This document shows positions 1 through 8,982 of a stretch of DNA of 64,000 nt, one piece after another. The first letter of the stretch is position 1, and every line of letters starts with the position of its first letter. The notes beneath the pieces were generated by a model that was given only the letters and a program-made list of their open reading frames with translations, was not told where the DNA came from and searched no databases. Made by a program: the position numbers and the translations under genes. The stretch comes from an uncultured Lachnospiraceae bacterium (lineage in GTDB: Bacteria; Bacillota; Clostridia; Lachnospirales; Lachnospiraceae): assembly GCA_910586725.1 (NCBI GenBank), contig CAJUJL010000012.1:1-64000 (forward strand), written 5' to 3'.

Positions 1-99
1 GGAGATTCGTATTTTAAGTTTTAGAGTTTAAAAATCGGTATTAACCGACAGCCCCGCTTGCGTTTGAGAGTTTTTGGTATGGATACAACATTTGTGCTG

Positions 100-849
100 T
101 CAGACAGAGGTGCGCATAATCTGCTTTTCCCACGTCTTGGCTGTCTGACTGCGAAGGAAAACGCAAAGCGGCTCCAATTCCTGACGTATATCCCACGCCT
201 CCAGTGCATCGTAATAGCTTTTCCGATCTTCCTCATGGATCGTGATAGGCGGATGGTTATGAAGGATCAGAAAATAATTCATTGCCAGTCGTCCTGTGCG
301 GCCGTTTCCGTCAGCAAAAGGATGGATATTCTCAAATTTTGCATGGAAATATGACGCCGCAATCAGAGCTTTGTCATCCGGGATTTCGGCAAGCTCTGAA
401 AGCAGTTCCGACATCTCTTCCGCAACATCCTCTGGCGGAGCGCCGACTTCTTCGCGCCCAGTGACATAATCATGACGCTTATATTCCCCTGGACGTTCGC
501 CCAACTGATAGCGTCGCGTATCATAAGTGTTTTGCGTTAGCTTTTGCTGAAACTCTTTCACCAGATCCTCATCCAGGGGCCGTCTGTCCTGAAACGCCTC
601 AAGAAACAGAATATATGCTTCCTTTGCATTGCGTATTTCAAACAAAGTGCGCAGATCCCCCGTATAAGAGGATACTCTGTCATGGTCGAAAATCTCCCGC
701 GTGTCATGGTACGTGATATTTTCATTTTCTATCCTGCCCGAATGGTAGGCAAATGTTATGCTATGCCCATTCAAAGCTTCTGCAAGCTTGGCATCGTTTG
801 TGACATCCTTTTTTTTCCAAAAATCAATTGCCTTTTCATAATCAGACAT
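100..849 (-). CDS. Fic family protein (class II, autoinhibited)
   Basis: Fic-domain protein of 249 residues, expected to transfer AMP or another nucleotide part to a protein hydroxyl. The core motif HPFADGNGRTGR carries the catalytic His at residue 176. An N-terminal SGRIEN stretch (residues 37-42) fits the inhibitory helix motif [S/T]xxxE[G/N], so the enzyme is probably self-restrained. The reading frame is open up to 951, but I chose the ATG at 849 because AGGAGG lies six bases upstream; an ATG at 855 is too close to it. The gene is the last of three minus-strand genes: a second Fic gene, a small membrane protein, then this one. The target is unknown. No antitoxin-like small partner is seen, which fits a fused inhibitory helix. 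Confidence 0.88.
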   Translation of the reverse strand: MSDYEKAIDFWKKKDVTNDAKLAEALNGHSITFAYHSGRIENENITYHDTREIFDHDRVSSYTGDLRTLFEIRNAKEAYILFLEAFQDRRPLDEDLVKEFQQKLTQNTYDTRRYQLGERPGEYKRHDYVTGREEVGAPPEDVAEEMSELLSELAEIPDDKALIAASYFHAKFENIHPFADGNGRTGRLAMNYFLILHNHPPITIHEEDRKSYYDALEAWDIRQELEPLCVFLRSQTAKTWEKQIMRTSV

Positions 850-1077
850 GTCCATCCTCCTTTTTACTAAATCGGGCAATAAACAGGCGCTCTGTTTTTG
901 GTTTTTTTTGCAGCCATTTCTAAAAAACGAACTTACAACAGATTTTATCATATATAGAAAGAAGTTACCATGTTTCCTGTAAAAAAATAAGATCTATGAG
1001 CGGCATTGCGCAGGATGAGCTGCTGCATAGAAAAAAACAGGCGCAGGGAAAAATGGTCCCACGTCTGTTTTCTGCTG

Positions 1078-1317
1078 TCAGATTTTATCTGTTTCTGACG
1101 CCGTATCCTGATTTTCGTGTTTTCTTCCCTCCATATACCGAAACATGGCAAGGTAGATCCAGAGCAGAACCGGAATTAAAATGGTGAAGCCAATGGAAAT
1201 TTTTAATGCATCCATCGCCCATGGGCTGTCAATCAAAGCGAAAACCAGCGTCATGCCATAAAGCGCGACAAGAAGAACGACGCCAAGGATGGCGCCTGTA
1301 CGTTTCATTTTTTTCAT
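1078..1317 (-). CDS. Small two-helix membrane protein, unknown function
   Basis: Predicted 79-residue protein with two hydrophobic segments (about residues 10-30 and 40-60), a Lys-rich start and a charged tail. I chose the ATG at 1317 over the upstream ATG at 1365 because AAAGGA lies about seven bases before it. It sits between two Fic genes on the same strand, so it may be co-transcribed with them. I do not recognise a family. Similar tiny two-helix proteins are common in Firmicutes and often have no assigned role. Confidence 0.55.
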   Translation of the reverse strand: MKKMKRTGAILGVVLLVALYGMTLVFALIDSPWAMDALKISIGFTILIPVLLWIYLAMFRYMEGRKHENQDTASETDKI

Positions 1318-1383
1318 GAGAGAATCCTTTCCGTATGTTTTTACCAGATAAACGTAGCATAACAAAAAAAGGAATGCAATATT

Positions 1384-2145
1384 TTAAATGAAATATTTAC
1401 ATCTTTCATAATAAAACTGCTGTTCTTTTTCAAAGAGGCCGATTAACCCGGTGATTGAATTTACTTCCTGATATTCTTTTAGAGACTCCAGATATTCATT
1501 TCTGTTTGCATCTTCAATCACAACCGGCATAATTTCATTTTTTAAGCATTCTCTGAAAAGAACTAATCTGCCTGTCCTGCCGTTCCCATCTTGAAATGGA
1601 TGAATACTTTCGTATCTTGCATGAAATTCTGCCAGTACGGCAATATTTATTTCTTGCTGAACATACCATTTCATGAGAAGATTCATTTCTTCTTCGACAT
1701 TTTCCGGTTTTACTGTCTGGTATATGCCTATCATATTAGGGCGTTGCTTATAATCGCCTATAGCATAACCGTTTGCACGATCTTCAAATACTCCGGATTT
1801 CAGTTCATAGTGAAAAGTTTTTATCAGCTTTGGACACAGCTGTTCTTCCAGGGTATCCAACATTTGATTGAACATAATAAAATGGCCGTTCATTTCTTCT
1901 ACGTCTTTTGCCCTGTAATAATCGTCTGATTTTGGCAGTGTGCCATGGTTGAATAATGAAGCGGTTTGTTCCTCGGTCAGCGTACTGCCTTCAATCCGGT
2001 TGGATTGATAGGCAAGCAGCCGCTGTGTGTAAGCATACACGCCGGATCTGTCAAATCGTTCCCTTTCTATTTTAAATCGTTCCCTTTCTATTTTAAATCG
2101 TTTCAAAAGAAAGTTTAAAAATTCTTTATTTGTAGTAGGATTCAT
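1384..2145 (-). CDS. Fic family protein (second copy, class II)
   Basis: Fic-domain protein of 253 residues with motif HPFQDGNGRTGR (catalytic His at residue 182) and an N-terminal SNRIEG motif (48-53) that fits the inhibitory helix of class II Fic proteins. It is clearly diverged from the Fic protein encoded at 100-849, so it is not a recent duplicate. The start at 2145 has GGAGG seven bases upstream. Near the N-terminus a seven-residue block, FKIERER, occurs twice in a row because of a 21-bp tandem duplication in the DNA. The frame stays open, so the gene looks intact. Substrate and target are unknown. Confidence 0.87.
   Translation of the reverse strand: MNPTTNKEFLNFLLKRFKIERERFKIERERFDRSGVYAYTQRLLAYQSNRIEGSTLTEEQTASLFNHGTLPKSDDYYRAKDVEEMNGHFIMFNQMLDTLEEQLCPKLIKTFHYELKSGVFEDRANGYAIGDYKQRPNMIGIYQTVKPENVEEEMNLLMKWYVQQEINIAVLAEFHARYESIHPFQDGNGRTGRLVLFRECLKNEIMPVVIEDANRNEYLESLKEYQEVNSITGLIGLFEKEQQFYYERCKYFI
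2053..2102. repeat. 21-bp tandem duplication inside the second Fic gene
   Basis: The 21-base unit at 2053-2073 is repeated exactly at 2074-2094 and followed by eight bases of a third copy. It adds seven residues without breaking the frame. Perfect identity of the two units suggests a recent slippage event or a variable site. Confidence 0.9.
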
Positions 2146-2505
2146 ATGATTGCCTCCAAATCAAGTTTTTCCCCGTAAATGATACTCCGTTTGATAAGAT
2201 TTCTTTCTATGAATTATGACACAATACAGCTGCTGAAACAAGAAAAAATATTCCTCTGATTTTCTCCGTATCCGATTTTATGCACGTACTGCAATTCTTC
2301 GGCATAATCCGCATAGGTAAATAAATTGCGAACACGCTCTTTTTCTGATAAAAGAAAAGGGGCGTTGGTATATGCAGGAATTGTGTTGTTTGCAACTCAC
2401 GCGAATGCAGATGATTGGGTGGAAATGGCAGGAACGGATGAATCGAAATAAAGGAGAGCTTTTGAAAAAATCATCTGTATCGATGGGATAAAAAAAGAAG
2501 AAATT
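2146..2505. other. Intergenic region with a possible gene remnant
   Basis: No convincing gene is present here. A short open stretch on the plus strand (TTG at 2365, stop at 2449-2451) would encode a hydrophobic start ending in Ala-x-Ala followed by DDWVEMAGTDESK. This looks like the signal peptide and first residues of an exported protein whose rest is lost. There is no strong ribosome binding site, so this is only a hint. The minus-strand open frame at 2278-2547 has unlikely composition (runs of Phe) and I do not support it. Confidence 0.3.
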
Positions 2506-2584
2506 GGATGTAGAGAACCATTCATGCATTTGCTGTGCCGTATACATACAATGTATTGATATAGTATATTTTGGATAATATAAT
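2506..2584 (+). promoter_or_regulatory. Promoter of the toxin-antitoxin operon, first copy of a duplicated segment
   Basis: TTGATA at 2556-2561 and TATAAT at 2579-2584 are spaced by 17 bases, 24 bases before the antitoxin start. The 27 bases at 2506-2532 match 24 of 27 bases at 3190-3216, and all three differences are transitions. The -35 and -10 boxes lie at identical offsets in both copies. Confidence 0.7.
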
Positions 2585-2607
2585 ATAGTAAGGAAGGAGT
2601 TGATACT

Positions 2608-2883
2608 ATGGCAACAACTAATATAACAATGAGAATGGATGAGGATTTAAAATCTCAGCTTCAGGAACTTGTTTCTAATCTTGGCATGGACATGACCACT
2701 TTTTTTACAATATCAGCAAAACAGGCAGTTAGGGAACAGAGAATACCTTTTAAGATTTCTATGGATATTCCTAATGAGGAGACAAAAGAAGCAATAGAAG
2801 AAGTACGTCAAATGAAACAGAATTCTTTTGTGGGAAAATCCTATACAGATGTTGATGAAATGATGAAGGAGCTGTTAGCATGA
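2608..2883 (+). CDS. RelB/DinJ family antitoxin
   Basis: Antitoxin of 91 residues. The N-terminal part (TNITMRMDEDLKSQLQEL, then a second helix around GMDMTTFFTI) is the ribbon-helix-helix DNA-binding fold of the RelB/DinJ family. The C-terminal part, rich in charged residues, should wrap the toxin. It is followed by the toxin gene with a four-base ATGA overlap, the usual arrangement for this pair. GGAGT sits about eight bases before the start. The protein is expected to repress its own promoter alone and together with the toxin. Confidence 0.9.
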   Translation: MATTNITMRMDEDLKSQLQELVSNLGMDMTTFFTISAKQAVREQRIPFKISMDIPNEETKEAIEEVRQMKQNSFVGKSYTDVDEMMKELLA

Positions 2884-3155
2884 AATATACGGTAAAACCG
2901 ACTACTAAATTTCAAAGAGATTTGAAAAAGGCATACAAAAGAGGGTACGATATTTCATTGCTAACAGATATAATTAAAAAGTTGGCTAATGAAGAACCAT
3001 TACCTGAAAAGAATCGTGATCATAGTTTAGGTGGGGATTATGCTAATTGCCGGAAATGTCATATTACGCCAGACTGGCTTCTTGTATATGAAATTGATAA
3101 GGGAGAAGTAATCTTATATCTGACAAAAACAGGAACACATAGCGATTGGTTTTAA
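2880..3155 (+). CDS. YafQ-type mRNA interferase toxin
   Basis: Toxin of 91 residues in the RelE/YafQ superfamily, expected to cut mRNA on the ribosome. Residues that match the YafQ active site are visible: His48 (RDHSL), His61 (CHITPDW), Asp65 and His87 (GTHSDWF). The length matches the family and the frame is intact. Its ATG overlaps the antitoxin stop, so the two are translationally coupled. Together they form a complete type II toxin-antitoxin module inserted between two copies of the same promoter segment. Confidence 0.9.
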   Translation: MKYTVKPTTKFQRDLKKAYKRGYDISLLTDIIKKLANEEPLPEKNRDHSLGGDYANCRKCHITPDWLLVYEIDKGEVILYLTKTGTHSDWF

Positions 3156-3189
3156 ATAAATTTCCTTACCGGCAGTTTTCAAAGCTGAC

Positions 3190-3268
3190 GGATGTGGAGA
3201 ATCATTCATGCGTTTGTCGAGCATTTTTATAACGCGATATTGATTTATAGGAATATTCCGATTATAAT
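3190..3268 (+). promoter_or_regulatory. Promoter of the hybrid histidine kinase, second copy of the duplicated segment
   Basis: TTGATT at 3240-3245 and TATAAT at 3263-3268 are spaced by 17 bases. The spacer holds the ten-base palindrome GGAATATTCC (3250-3259), a possible operator. The upstream 27 bases repeat those before the toxin-antitoxin operon. Confidence 0.6.
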
Positions 3269-3346
3269 AAAAAAAATGCCGTTTTATTATATGGATGGAA
3301 ATGCATCAAATAAAAGGGATGTGAATGTTTCAGGAGGAAAATCCCA

Positions 3347-6300
3347 ATGAGAAAAAAGAAATCGCTGCAGGAAATTACGTTTGTTGCGCTGCTTCTGGTA
3401 TCTATCATTCTGTTGTTTCACTGGTATACCCAGCAGAACAGAAGCCGGATGGAGGAGAGGAACAAGACATACGCAGAGGATTCGGCGCGCCTGATGTCCG
3501 TACAGATTGAAAAGGAACTGGAAAATGCGTTAAATCTGACAAAATCCTACGCCTATTTCCTGGGAGAAAGCCTAACCGGCCCAAACGTAAGCGCGCAGAT
3601 GTTAAAAGAAATGGAAAAGAGTTCCCTCTTTGACGCGCTGGTTTATACGGATAAAAACGGCGTCGATTACGCTTCGGACGGCAGGACGGACGATGTGACG
3701 AACCGCAGCTTTTATCAAAATGGAATTCAGGGAAAAATCGGCATAGAAATTGTATTTGATCCGCATTTTTTTGATGAGGTAATCGCGTGTTTTTATGTGC
3801 CGGTCTATTATCAGGAAGAAATCATAGGCGTTCTTCGCGGCGGCTATCTGGCGGAAGAATATTTGCAGAAAATGCTGGTAACGACGTATTTTGGAGAAAC
3901 GGCCGACGTATTTTTATGTATGCCGGACGGGCGGACGATCGCAAGCTCAAATATGGAGAAATACGAGGGCCATCTGCTTGACCGTCTTTACGAGGAGGAC
4001 GTAATTGATAAGGGAACGGCCGACAAGGTGAAAGACATTTTTCAAAACGGCGGGGAAGATTCCTTTATCTGTGACAACGAAAGCGAAGTAGACAATATCT
4101 GTGCGACGAGTCTGTTGGATGATGAATTTATTCTGGTTCAGACGTTTCCGGAAGTAGTGACGCAGCGTATGATAGAGGCCGAAAATAAAGTGGGGCTTCA
4201 GCTGGAAGCCATGTTGATTGGCCTGTTTGGCATTTATATCTGCACGCTGCTGTTTCGCGCGGGGAGAGAGAAAAAAGCGCTGGAAATGGAAAACCGCGAG
4301 ATGGGGTACATCATCAACGGAGTCAATACGCTGTTTTCCCGGTTTTGCATGGTTGATTTTGAAACGGGCATGTACCAGTATCTGGCGGGGACGGAGCCGG
4401 AGGGCAGCCGGCTTGCGTTAAGCGGCCGCTATGAAGAGTTTGCAAAATATCTCTGCTCGATTCTTGCCAGAGAGCAGGAACGCGGGGAGCATGCCGAGAG
4501 GATTTCTTCGGAAGCCATTATAGAGGGGATGGAACATCAGAACGATTTGCGTTTTGAACGTCTCGTCACCAGAAACGGTCAGACGGAATGGGAGCATATG
4601 AATATTATCTGCCTGGAACGCAAGGGTGGAAAAGCCGCCAAGGTCTTGTTCATCCGGCAGAATATCACCGAGACAAAAGAACGCGAGCAGCGCATTCAGG
4701 CGGAAATTTCTCTTGCGAACCGCAAAGAACGCCAGTACCGGATTGCGATTACTTCCAACGCGCTTTGTACGTTTGATTTTAATCTGACCAAGGATTTGAT
4801 TGCCGACGACGTAATCCGGACCATTCGGGGACACCGCTTTTCCATTATTGAAAAAGCCGGCCTGAAAGCGCCCTGTAAGGCTTCCGAATGGATGAAAAGA
4901 TGGGAGAGCTTTGTTTCCGACGAATCTCTGGAGGATTACAGAAGCATCGTGAATTTCGAGCATCTGAAAGAATGTTTTGAACGGGGAGAGGCGGAAGTTG
5001 TCGCAGAATACTGGGATGAGGATCTGGCGGGAGAAAAAATCTGCGTTCGCCAGTCGTTTATTATGACGTGCGACTATGATACGGGCGATATTATGGTTAT
5101 GGTAGTGACGAAAGACATTACAGGAAGCGTCATCAAGCAAAAAGAGCAGACACAGGCGCTGCAGGACGCCCTGATGCAGGCGCAGCACGCAAACAGGGCG
5201 AAGACGACGTTTTTATCCAATATGTCGCATGATATTCGTACGCCGATGAATGCGATTATCGGGTTTGCGACGATTGCCGTCAGCCACATTGAAAATAAAG
5301 ACCAGGTCAGAGACTGTCTGCAAAAAGTGCTTTCTTCCAGCAATCATTTGCTTAGCCTGATTAACGATATTTTAGATATGAGCAGGATTGAAAGCGGAAA
5401 AGTGCAGATTAAGGAACAGGAATGCAATATATCCGAATTGATGCATACTCTGGTAAACATTATTCAGCCGCAGGTTAAAGCAAAGCAGCTAGAGCTGTTT
5501 ATTGATACGTTTGAAGTGGCCAATGAAGACGTGATTGCAGATGCGCTCAAGATGAATCAGATTTTCATCAATTTACTGAGCAATGCCGTAAAATATACGC
5601 CGGCCGGAGGAAATATTACGTTCCGCATTATGCAAAAGACGACGTTCCGGCATGGCTACGGCGACTATATTTTTGTCGTCAAGGATAACGGAATCGGCAT
5701 GTCAAAAGATTTTGTCGAGCATATTTTTGAGCCGTTCGAGCGGGAGGTGACGGCTACGCAGTCCGGAATTCAGGGGACGGGGCTTGGCATGGCGATTACA
5801 AAAAATATCGTAGAGATGATGGGCGGTAAGATTTCCGTAGAAAGCGAGATAAACAAGGGAAGCGCATTTACGGTAGAGCTGACGTTGAAGCTGCAGGATG
5901 TGGAGAAAAACGCGGCGCAGATAAAGGAGCTTTCCGGACTTCGCGCGATGGTTGTAGACGACGATTTCAATATCTGTGACAGCGTAAGCAAGATGCTTCA
6001 GCAAATCGGCATGCGCGCTGAGTGGACGACGTCCGGAAGAGAAGCGGCGTACCGGGCAAAAGCGGCGTATGAAGAGGGAGACTCTTACCATACATATATC
6101 ATTGACTGGCAGATGCCGGAGACGAGCGGCATAGAAACGGCAAGGAAAATCCGAAGCGCAGTCGGAAAGGAAGCGCCTATTATCATTTTAACGGCATACG
6201 ATTGGACAGATATTGAGGAAGAAGCGAAAGAAGCGGGAGTGACTGCATTTTGCGCAAAACCGCTGTTTATGTCAGATTTAAAATCTGCGCTTCTGGCGGC

Positions 6301-6736
6301 AAATAATATGCTTGAGAAAGACGAAGAAGCGGCTGCATGGACGCTTGCGGATTTTGGCGGAAAACGCGTTTTGCTGGTGGAAGATATTGAACTGAACCGT
6401 GAAATCGCACAAGTCATTCTGGAAGAAGCGGGATTTCAGGTGGAATGCGCGCCGGACGGAACGGATGCGGTTGCAATGGTCAGGGAAGCGGAAGAGAATT
6501 ATTATGACGTGGTTTTAATGGATGTGCAGATGCCGATTATGAATGGTTACGAGGCGACAAGGACGATTCGGACACTGCCAAGAAGCGACGTAAAAACGCT
6601 TCCCATTATTGCCATGACGGCAAATGCCTTAGAAGAAGATAAGGAAGCGGCATTGAAAAACGGCATGAACGCCCATATTGCAAAACCAATTGACGTGGAT
6701 GCGTTTATCGAATTGCTTCGCCGTTTTGTGTCATAA
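3347..6736 (+). CDS. Hybrid sensor histidine kinase with two receiver domains
   Basis: Membrane-bound hybrid kinase of 1129 residues. A first membrane helix spans about residues 10-27 and a second about 283-303. The roughly 250 residues between them look like an extracellular Cache-type sensor. A PAS-like region (about 310-600) follows, then a HisKA dimerisation helix with the phospho-accepting His628 (SHDIRTPMNA) and an ATPase domain with N, G1 and G2 boxes. Two receiver domains come last, with Asp920 (IIDWQMPETSG) and Asp1059 (LMDVQMPIMNG). No Hpt domain follows the second receiver and there is no DNA-binding output, so signalling must reach another protein. GGAGG precedes the ATG. The next gene pair encodes a separate two-component system with its own start and follows a terminator. 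Confidence 0.92.
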   Translation: MRKKKSLQEITFVALLLVSIILLFHWYTQQNRSRMEERNKTYAEDSARLMSVQIEKELENALNLTKSYAYFLGESLTGPNVSAQMLKEMEKSSLFDALVYTDKNGVDYASDGRTDDVTNRSFYQNGIQGKIGIEIVFDPHFFDEVIACFYVPVYYQEEIIGVLRGGYLAEEYLQKMLVTTYFGETADVFLCMPDGRTIASSNMEKYEGHLLDRLYEEDVIDKGTADKVKDIFQNGGEDSFICDNESEVDNICATSLLDDEFILVQTFPEVVTQRMIEAENKVGLQLEAMLIGLFGIYICTLLFRAGREKKALEMENREMGYIINGVNTLFSRFCMVDFETGMYQYLAGTEPEGSRLALSGRYEEFAKYLCSILAREQERGEHAERISSEAIIEGMEHQNDLRFERLVTRNGQTEWEHMNIICLERKGGKAAKVLFIRQNITETKEREQRIQAEISLANRKERQYRIAITSNALCTFDFNLTKDLIADDVIRTIRGHRFSIIEKAGLKAPCKASEWMKRWESFVSDESLEDYRSIVNFEHLKECFERGEAEVVAEYWDEDLAGEKICVRQSFIMTCDYDTGDIMVMVVTKDITGSVIKQKEQTQALQDALMQAQHANRAKTTFLSNMSHDIRTPMNAIIGFATIAVSHIENKDQVRDCLQKVLSSSNHLLSLINDILDMSRIESGKVQIKEQECNISELMHTLVNIIQPQVKAKQLELFIDTFEVANEDVIADALKMNQIFINLLSNAVKYTPAGGNITFRIMQKTTFRHGYGDYIFVVKDNGIGMSKDFVEHIFEPFEREVTATQSGIQGTGLGMAITKNIVEMMGGKISVESEINKGSAFTVELTLKLQDVEKNAAQIKELSGLRAMVVDDDFNICDSVSKMLQQIGMRAEWTTSGREAAYRAKAAYEEGDSYHTYIIDWQMPETSGIETARKIRSAVGKEAPIIILTAYDWTDIEEEAKEAGVTAFCAKPLFMSDLKSALLAANNMLEKDEEAAAWTLADFGGKRVLLVEDIELNREIAQVILEEAGFQVECAPDGTDAVAMVREAEENYYDVVLMDVQMPIMNGYEATRTIRTLPRSDVKTLPIIAMTANALEEDKEAALKNGMNAHIAKPIDVDAFIELLRRFVS

Positions 6737-6739
6737 CTC

Positions 6740-6768
6740 AGAATCCTGCTTTGCAGGATTCTTTTTTT
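6740..6768 (+). terminator. Intrinsic terminator after the hybrid kinase
   Basis: A perfect ten-base stem (6740-6749 with 6753-6762) and a three-base loop are followed by a run of T residues. It directly follows the stop at 6736. Confidence 0.9.
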
Positions 6769-6837
6769 GTAATAACTCTGTGATATTTTGATGTTATGAT
6801 AGAAAATAAGAAAGAACGTAGCGGGAGGAATGCTTCG

Positions 6838-7491
6838 ATGGCGGAAATATTGATTGTAGAAGATGAGTTTTCTATCAATGAGCTGATACGGAAAAATTTA
6901 AAGCTGACGGGACACAACTGCGTGCAGGTGTTTGACGGATATACGGCTGTTGAAATGCTAAAAAGCAGGACGTTTGATTTGATTGTGCTGGACATTATGC
7001 TGCCGGGAATCGACGGGTATCATGTATTCAACTGGACGGGCGGCACGCCGACCATTTTTCTGACGGCAAAAAGCGAATTGTCCGACAAGCTCAAAGGGCT
7101 GACGATGGGAGCCGACGATTATATGACAAAGCCGTTTCAGATGCTCGAGCTTGCGGCAAGAGTGGAAACGGTGCTGCGCCGCACCAAAAAAACGGAGCGG
7201 GGATTTGTGCTGGGAGATATGCGGGTGGATTTTGACAGCTGTCAGGCGTTTGTAAAAGAAGTTCCGGTGGAATTGACGCCAAAAGAATACAGGCTTTTAG
7301 AAACGCTGATTCAAAACAGAAATATTGCGCTTTCCAGAGAACGCCTGTTAGAGATTGTCTGGGGATATGATTTTGAGGGCGGCACGCGTACCGTGGACGT
7401 TCACATTCAGAGGATCCGCCAGAAGCTTTGTCTGGAAAGACAGATTAAGACAGTCTATAAGCTGGGGTATCGTCTGGAGGCCGCGCGATGA
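6838..7491 (+). CDS. OmpR/PhoB family response regulator
   Basis: Response regulator of 217 residues. The receiver domain starts with ILIVEDE and carries the phospho-accepting Asp52 (IVLDIMLPG). The conserved Lys of the KPF motif is present. The C-terminal winged helix of the OmpR/PhoB type ends with the usual TVYKLGYRLE. I chose the ATG at 6838 because GGAGG lies nine bases before it; the frame is open to 6796. It overlaps the following kinase gene by four bases (ATGA), so the two are co-translated and form a cognate pair. Confidence 0.92.
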   Translation: MAEILIVEDEFSINELIRKNLKLTGHNCVQVFDGYTAVEMLKSRTFDLIVLDIMLPGIDGYHVFNWTGGTPTIFLTAKSELSDKLKGLTMGADDYMTKPFQMLELAARVETVLRRTKKTERGFVLGDMRVDFDSCQAFVKEVPVELTPKEYRLLETLIQNRNIALSRERLLEIVWGYDFEGGTRTVDVHIQRIRQKLCLERQIKTVYKLGYRLEAAR

Positions 7492-8903
7492 AAAAACGGA
7501 CTTTTTTTGCGACGCTCCTGCTGTTTCTTTTGTTTTTCAACGCCATGCTTTTGATGATTTCCATGGTTTTGCTTCAGGATAAGCTTTCCGCAGCGAAAGA
7601 AAAAGCCTCGGCCGAGCATTACGTCATTGCGTCGGCGTTTTTAGACGATATGAACGCGCTTGCGGCGCGCGGCATGGATGCAAAAGACTTTGTTTCGGAA
7701 CGGATGTCGGCGTATTCCCGTTATGCCAGAAACAGGCAAAATCTGCTGGCCGTTTCTTATGAGGGAGGCTTTTTGTATCAGAATCAGGAGGTTTTGCCCG
7801 AGGATGCGGACGCGTTTCTTATGGAAAATCCGGCGGAGGGGCGGCAGATGCTTGTAGTCAAAACGTCAGAAGAGCCGATGATTTACGTATACGGACGCTT
7901 GCCGGATCCGTTTTCGGAGTATGGATTTTTGTATGGCTGTAAGATAAGCAGCCTGTTTTCCTCCTGGAACGCGATGACAATCCGGTTGTTTCTGGCTGGA
8001 GCCGCGGTTTCGCTTCTTCTTGCGCTTTGTCTTTTGAAGCTTCTGCATTCGGTATTTGAACCGCTGATGCAGATTTCTTCAGTTTCTGCGACGATTGCAG
8101 ACGGAGACTATAAAGGCAGGCTTTTGGTAAAAGGCAGGGATGAAATTGCCGATATGGCGGACAGCTTTAACCGAATGGCCGAACAGGTAGAAAAACAGAT
8201 TGCGCTGCTTTGGGAGGCCGCGCGGCAAAAACAGCAGTTTGTCGACAATTTTGCGCATGAACTCAGGACGCCGCTTACGGCAATCTATGGCTATGCGGAA
8301 TATTTACAGAAAGCTTCGGCGTCAAAAGAGGAGCATTATGAATGTACGCAGTTTATTATGTCGGAATGCGAACGCCTGACCAACATGGCGTACCAGCTTT
8401 TGGAAATGGCGCAGCTGAAAGAAGCTTCTATGGAAGACTGCGCCGTAGAAGAGATTTTTGCGCAGTCCAAGCGCACAATGCAGATAAAAGCGGCGGAAAA
8501 GCAGGTTGAGATTTCTTATTGCTGTAAAGCGGAACATCTCCGGGGGAACCGGGAGCTTTTGTTAAGCCTTGTCAATAATCTGACGGATAACGCCATAAAA
8601 GCAAGCAAAGCGGGCGGCAAGGTATGCATTTCTGCTGTTGGGACAGACGACGCCACGGAAATCAGCGTGCAGGATTTTGGCATTGGGATGAACCAAGAAA
8701 CGCTCTGTCATATTACAGAGGCTTTTTACCGTGCGGATAAGGCCAGAAGCCGCGCGGCGGGCGGCGCGGGACTGGGACTTTCTATTTGTGAAAAGATAGC
8801 AAAGCTTCATGGCGCAAAGCTTTCTTTTTCCTCAGAGCCTGGCATGGGGACTCTGGCAATCGTAAGTTTTCCCTCAAACCCGAAAAGTTTTACAGGTTTG
8901 TAA
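7488..8903 (+). CDS. Two-component sensor histidine kinase
   Basis: Sensor kinase of 471 residues. Two membrane helices (about 9-30 and 160-185) enclose an extracytoplasmic domain of roughly 130 residues. They are followed by a HAMP linker, a HisKA domain with His257 (FAHELRTPLTA) and an ATPase domain with the N box NLTDNAIKA and G box GAGLGLSI. It partners with the response regulator just upstream, with which it overlaps. The signal is not evident from sequence. An anchored secreted protein follows at 8983 and may be a target or an accessory sensor. Confidence 0.92.
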   Translation: MKKRTFFATLLLFLLFFNAMLLMISMVLLQDKLSAAKEKASAEHYVIASAFLDDMNALAARGMDAKDFVSERMSAYSRYARNRQNLLAVSYEGGFLYQNQEVLPEDADAFLMENPAEGRQMLVVKTSEEPMIYVYGRLPDPFSEYGFLYGCKISSLFSSWNAMTIRLFLAGAAVSLLLALCLLKLLHSVFEPLMQISSVSATIADGDYKGRLLVKGRDEIADMADSFNRMAEQVEKQIALLWEAARQKQQFVDNFAHELRTPLTAIYGYAEYLQKASASKEEHYECTQFIMSECERLTNMAYQLLEMAQLKEASMEDCAVEEIFAQSKRTMQIKAAEKQVEISYCCKAEHLRGNRELLLSLVNNLTDNAIKASKAGGKVCISAVGTDDATEISVQDFGIGMNQETLCHITEAFYRADKARSRAAGGAGLGLSICEKIAKLHGAKLSFSSEPGMGTLAIVSFPSNPKSFTGL

Positions 8904-8982
8904 TAAAAACAGGATGGTTTTGAAACAATCCGGGCGTATGCTTGCTTTGTAATCAAAAACCAGATAACAGAAAGGAGCTTTT

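Noticed and set aside
2278..2547. Minus-strand open frame before the toxin-antitoxin module
   Set aside because: No ribosome binding site, odd Phe-rich composition, and it overlaps the toxin-antitoxin promoter.
4418..5188. Long minus-strand open frame opposite the hybrid kinase
   Set aside because: It lies fully inside a well-supported kinase gene on the other strand and its protein has no recognisable domain.
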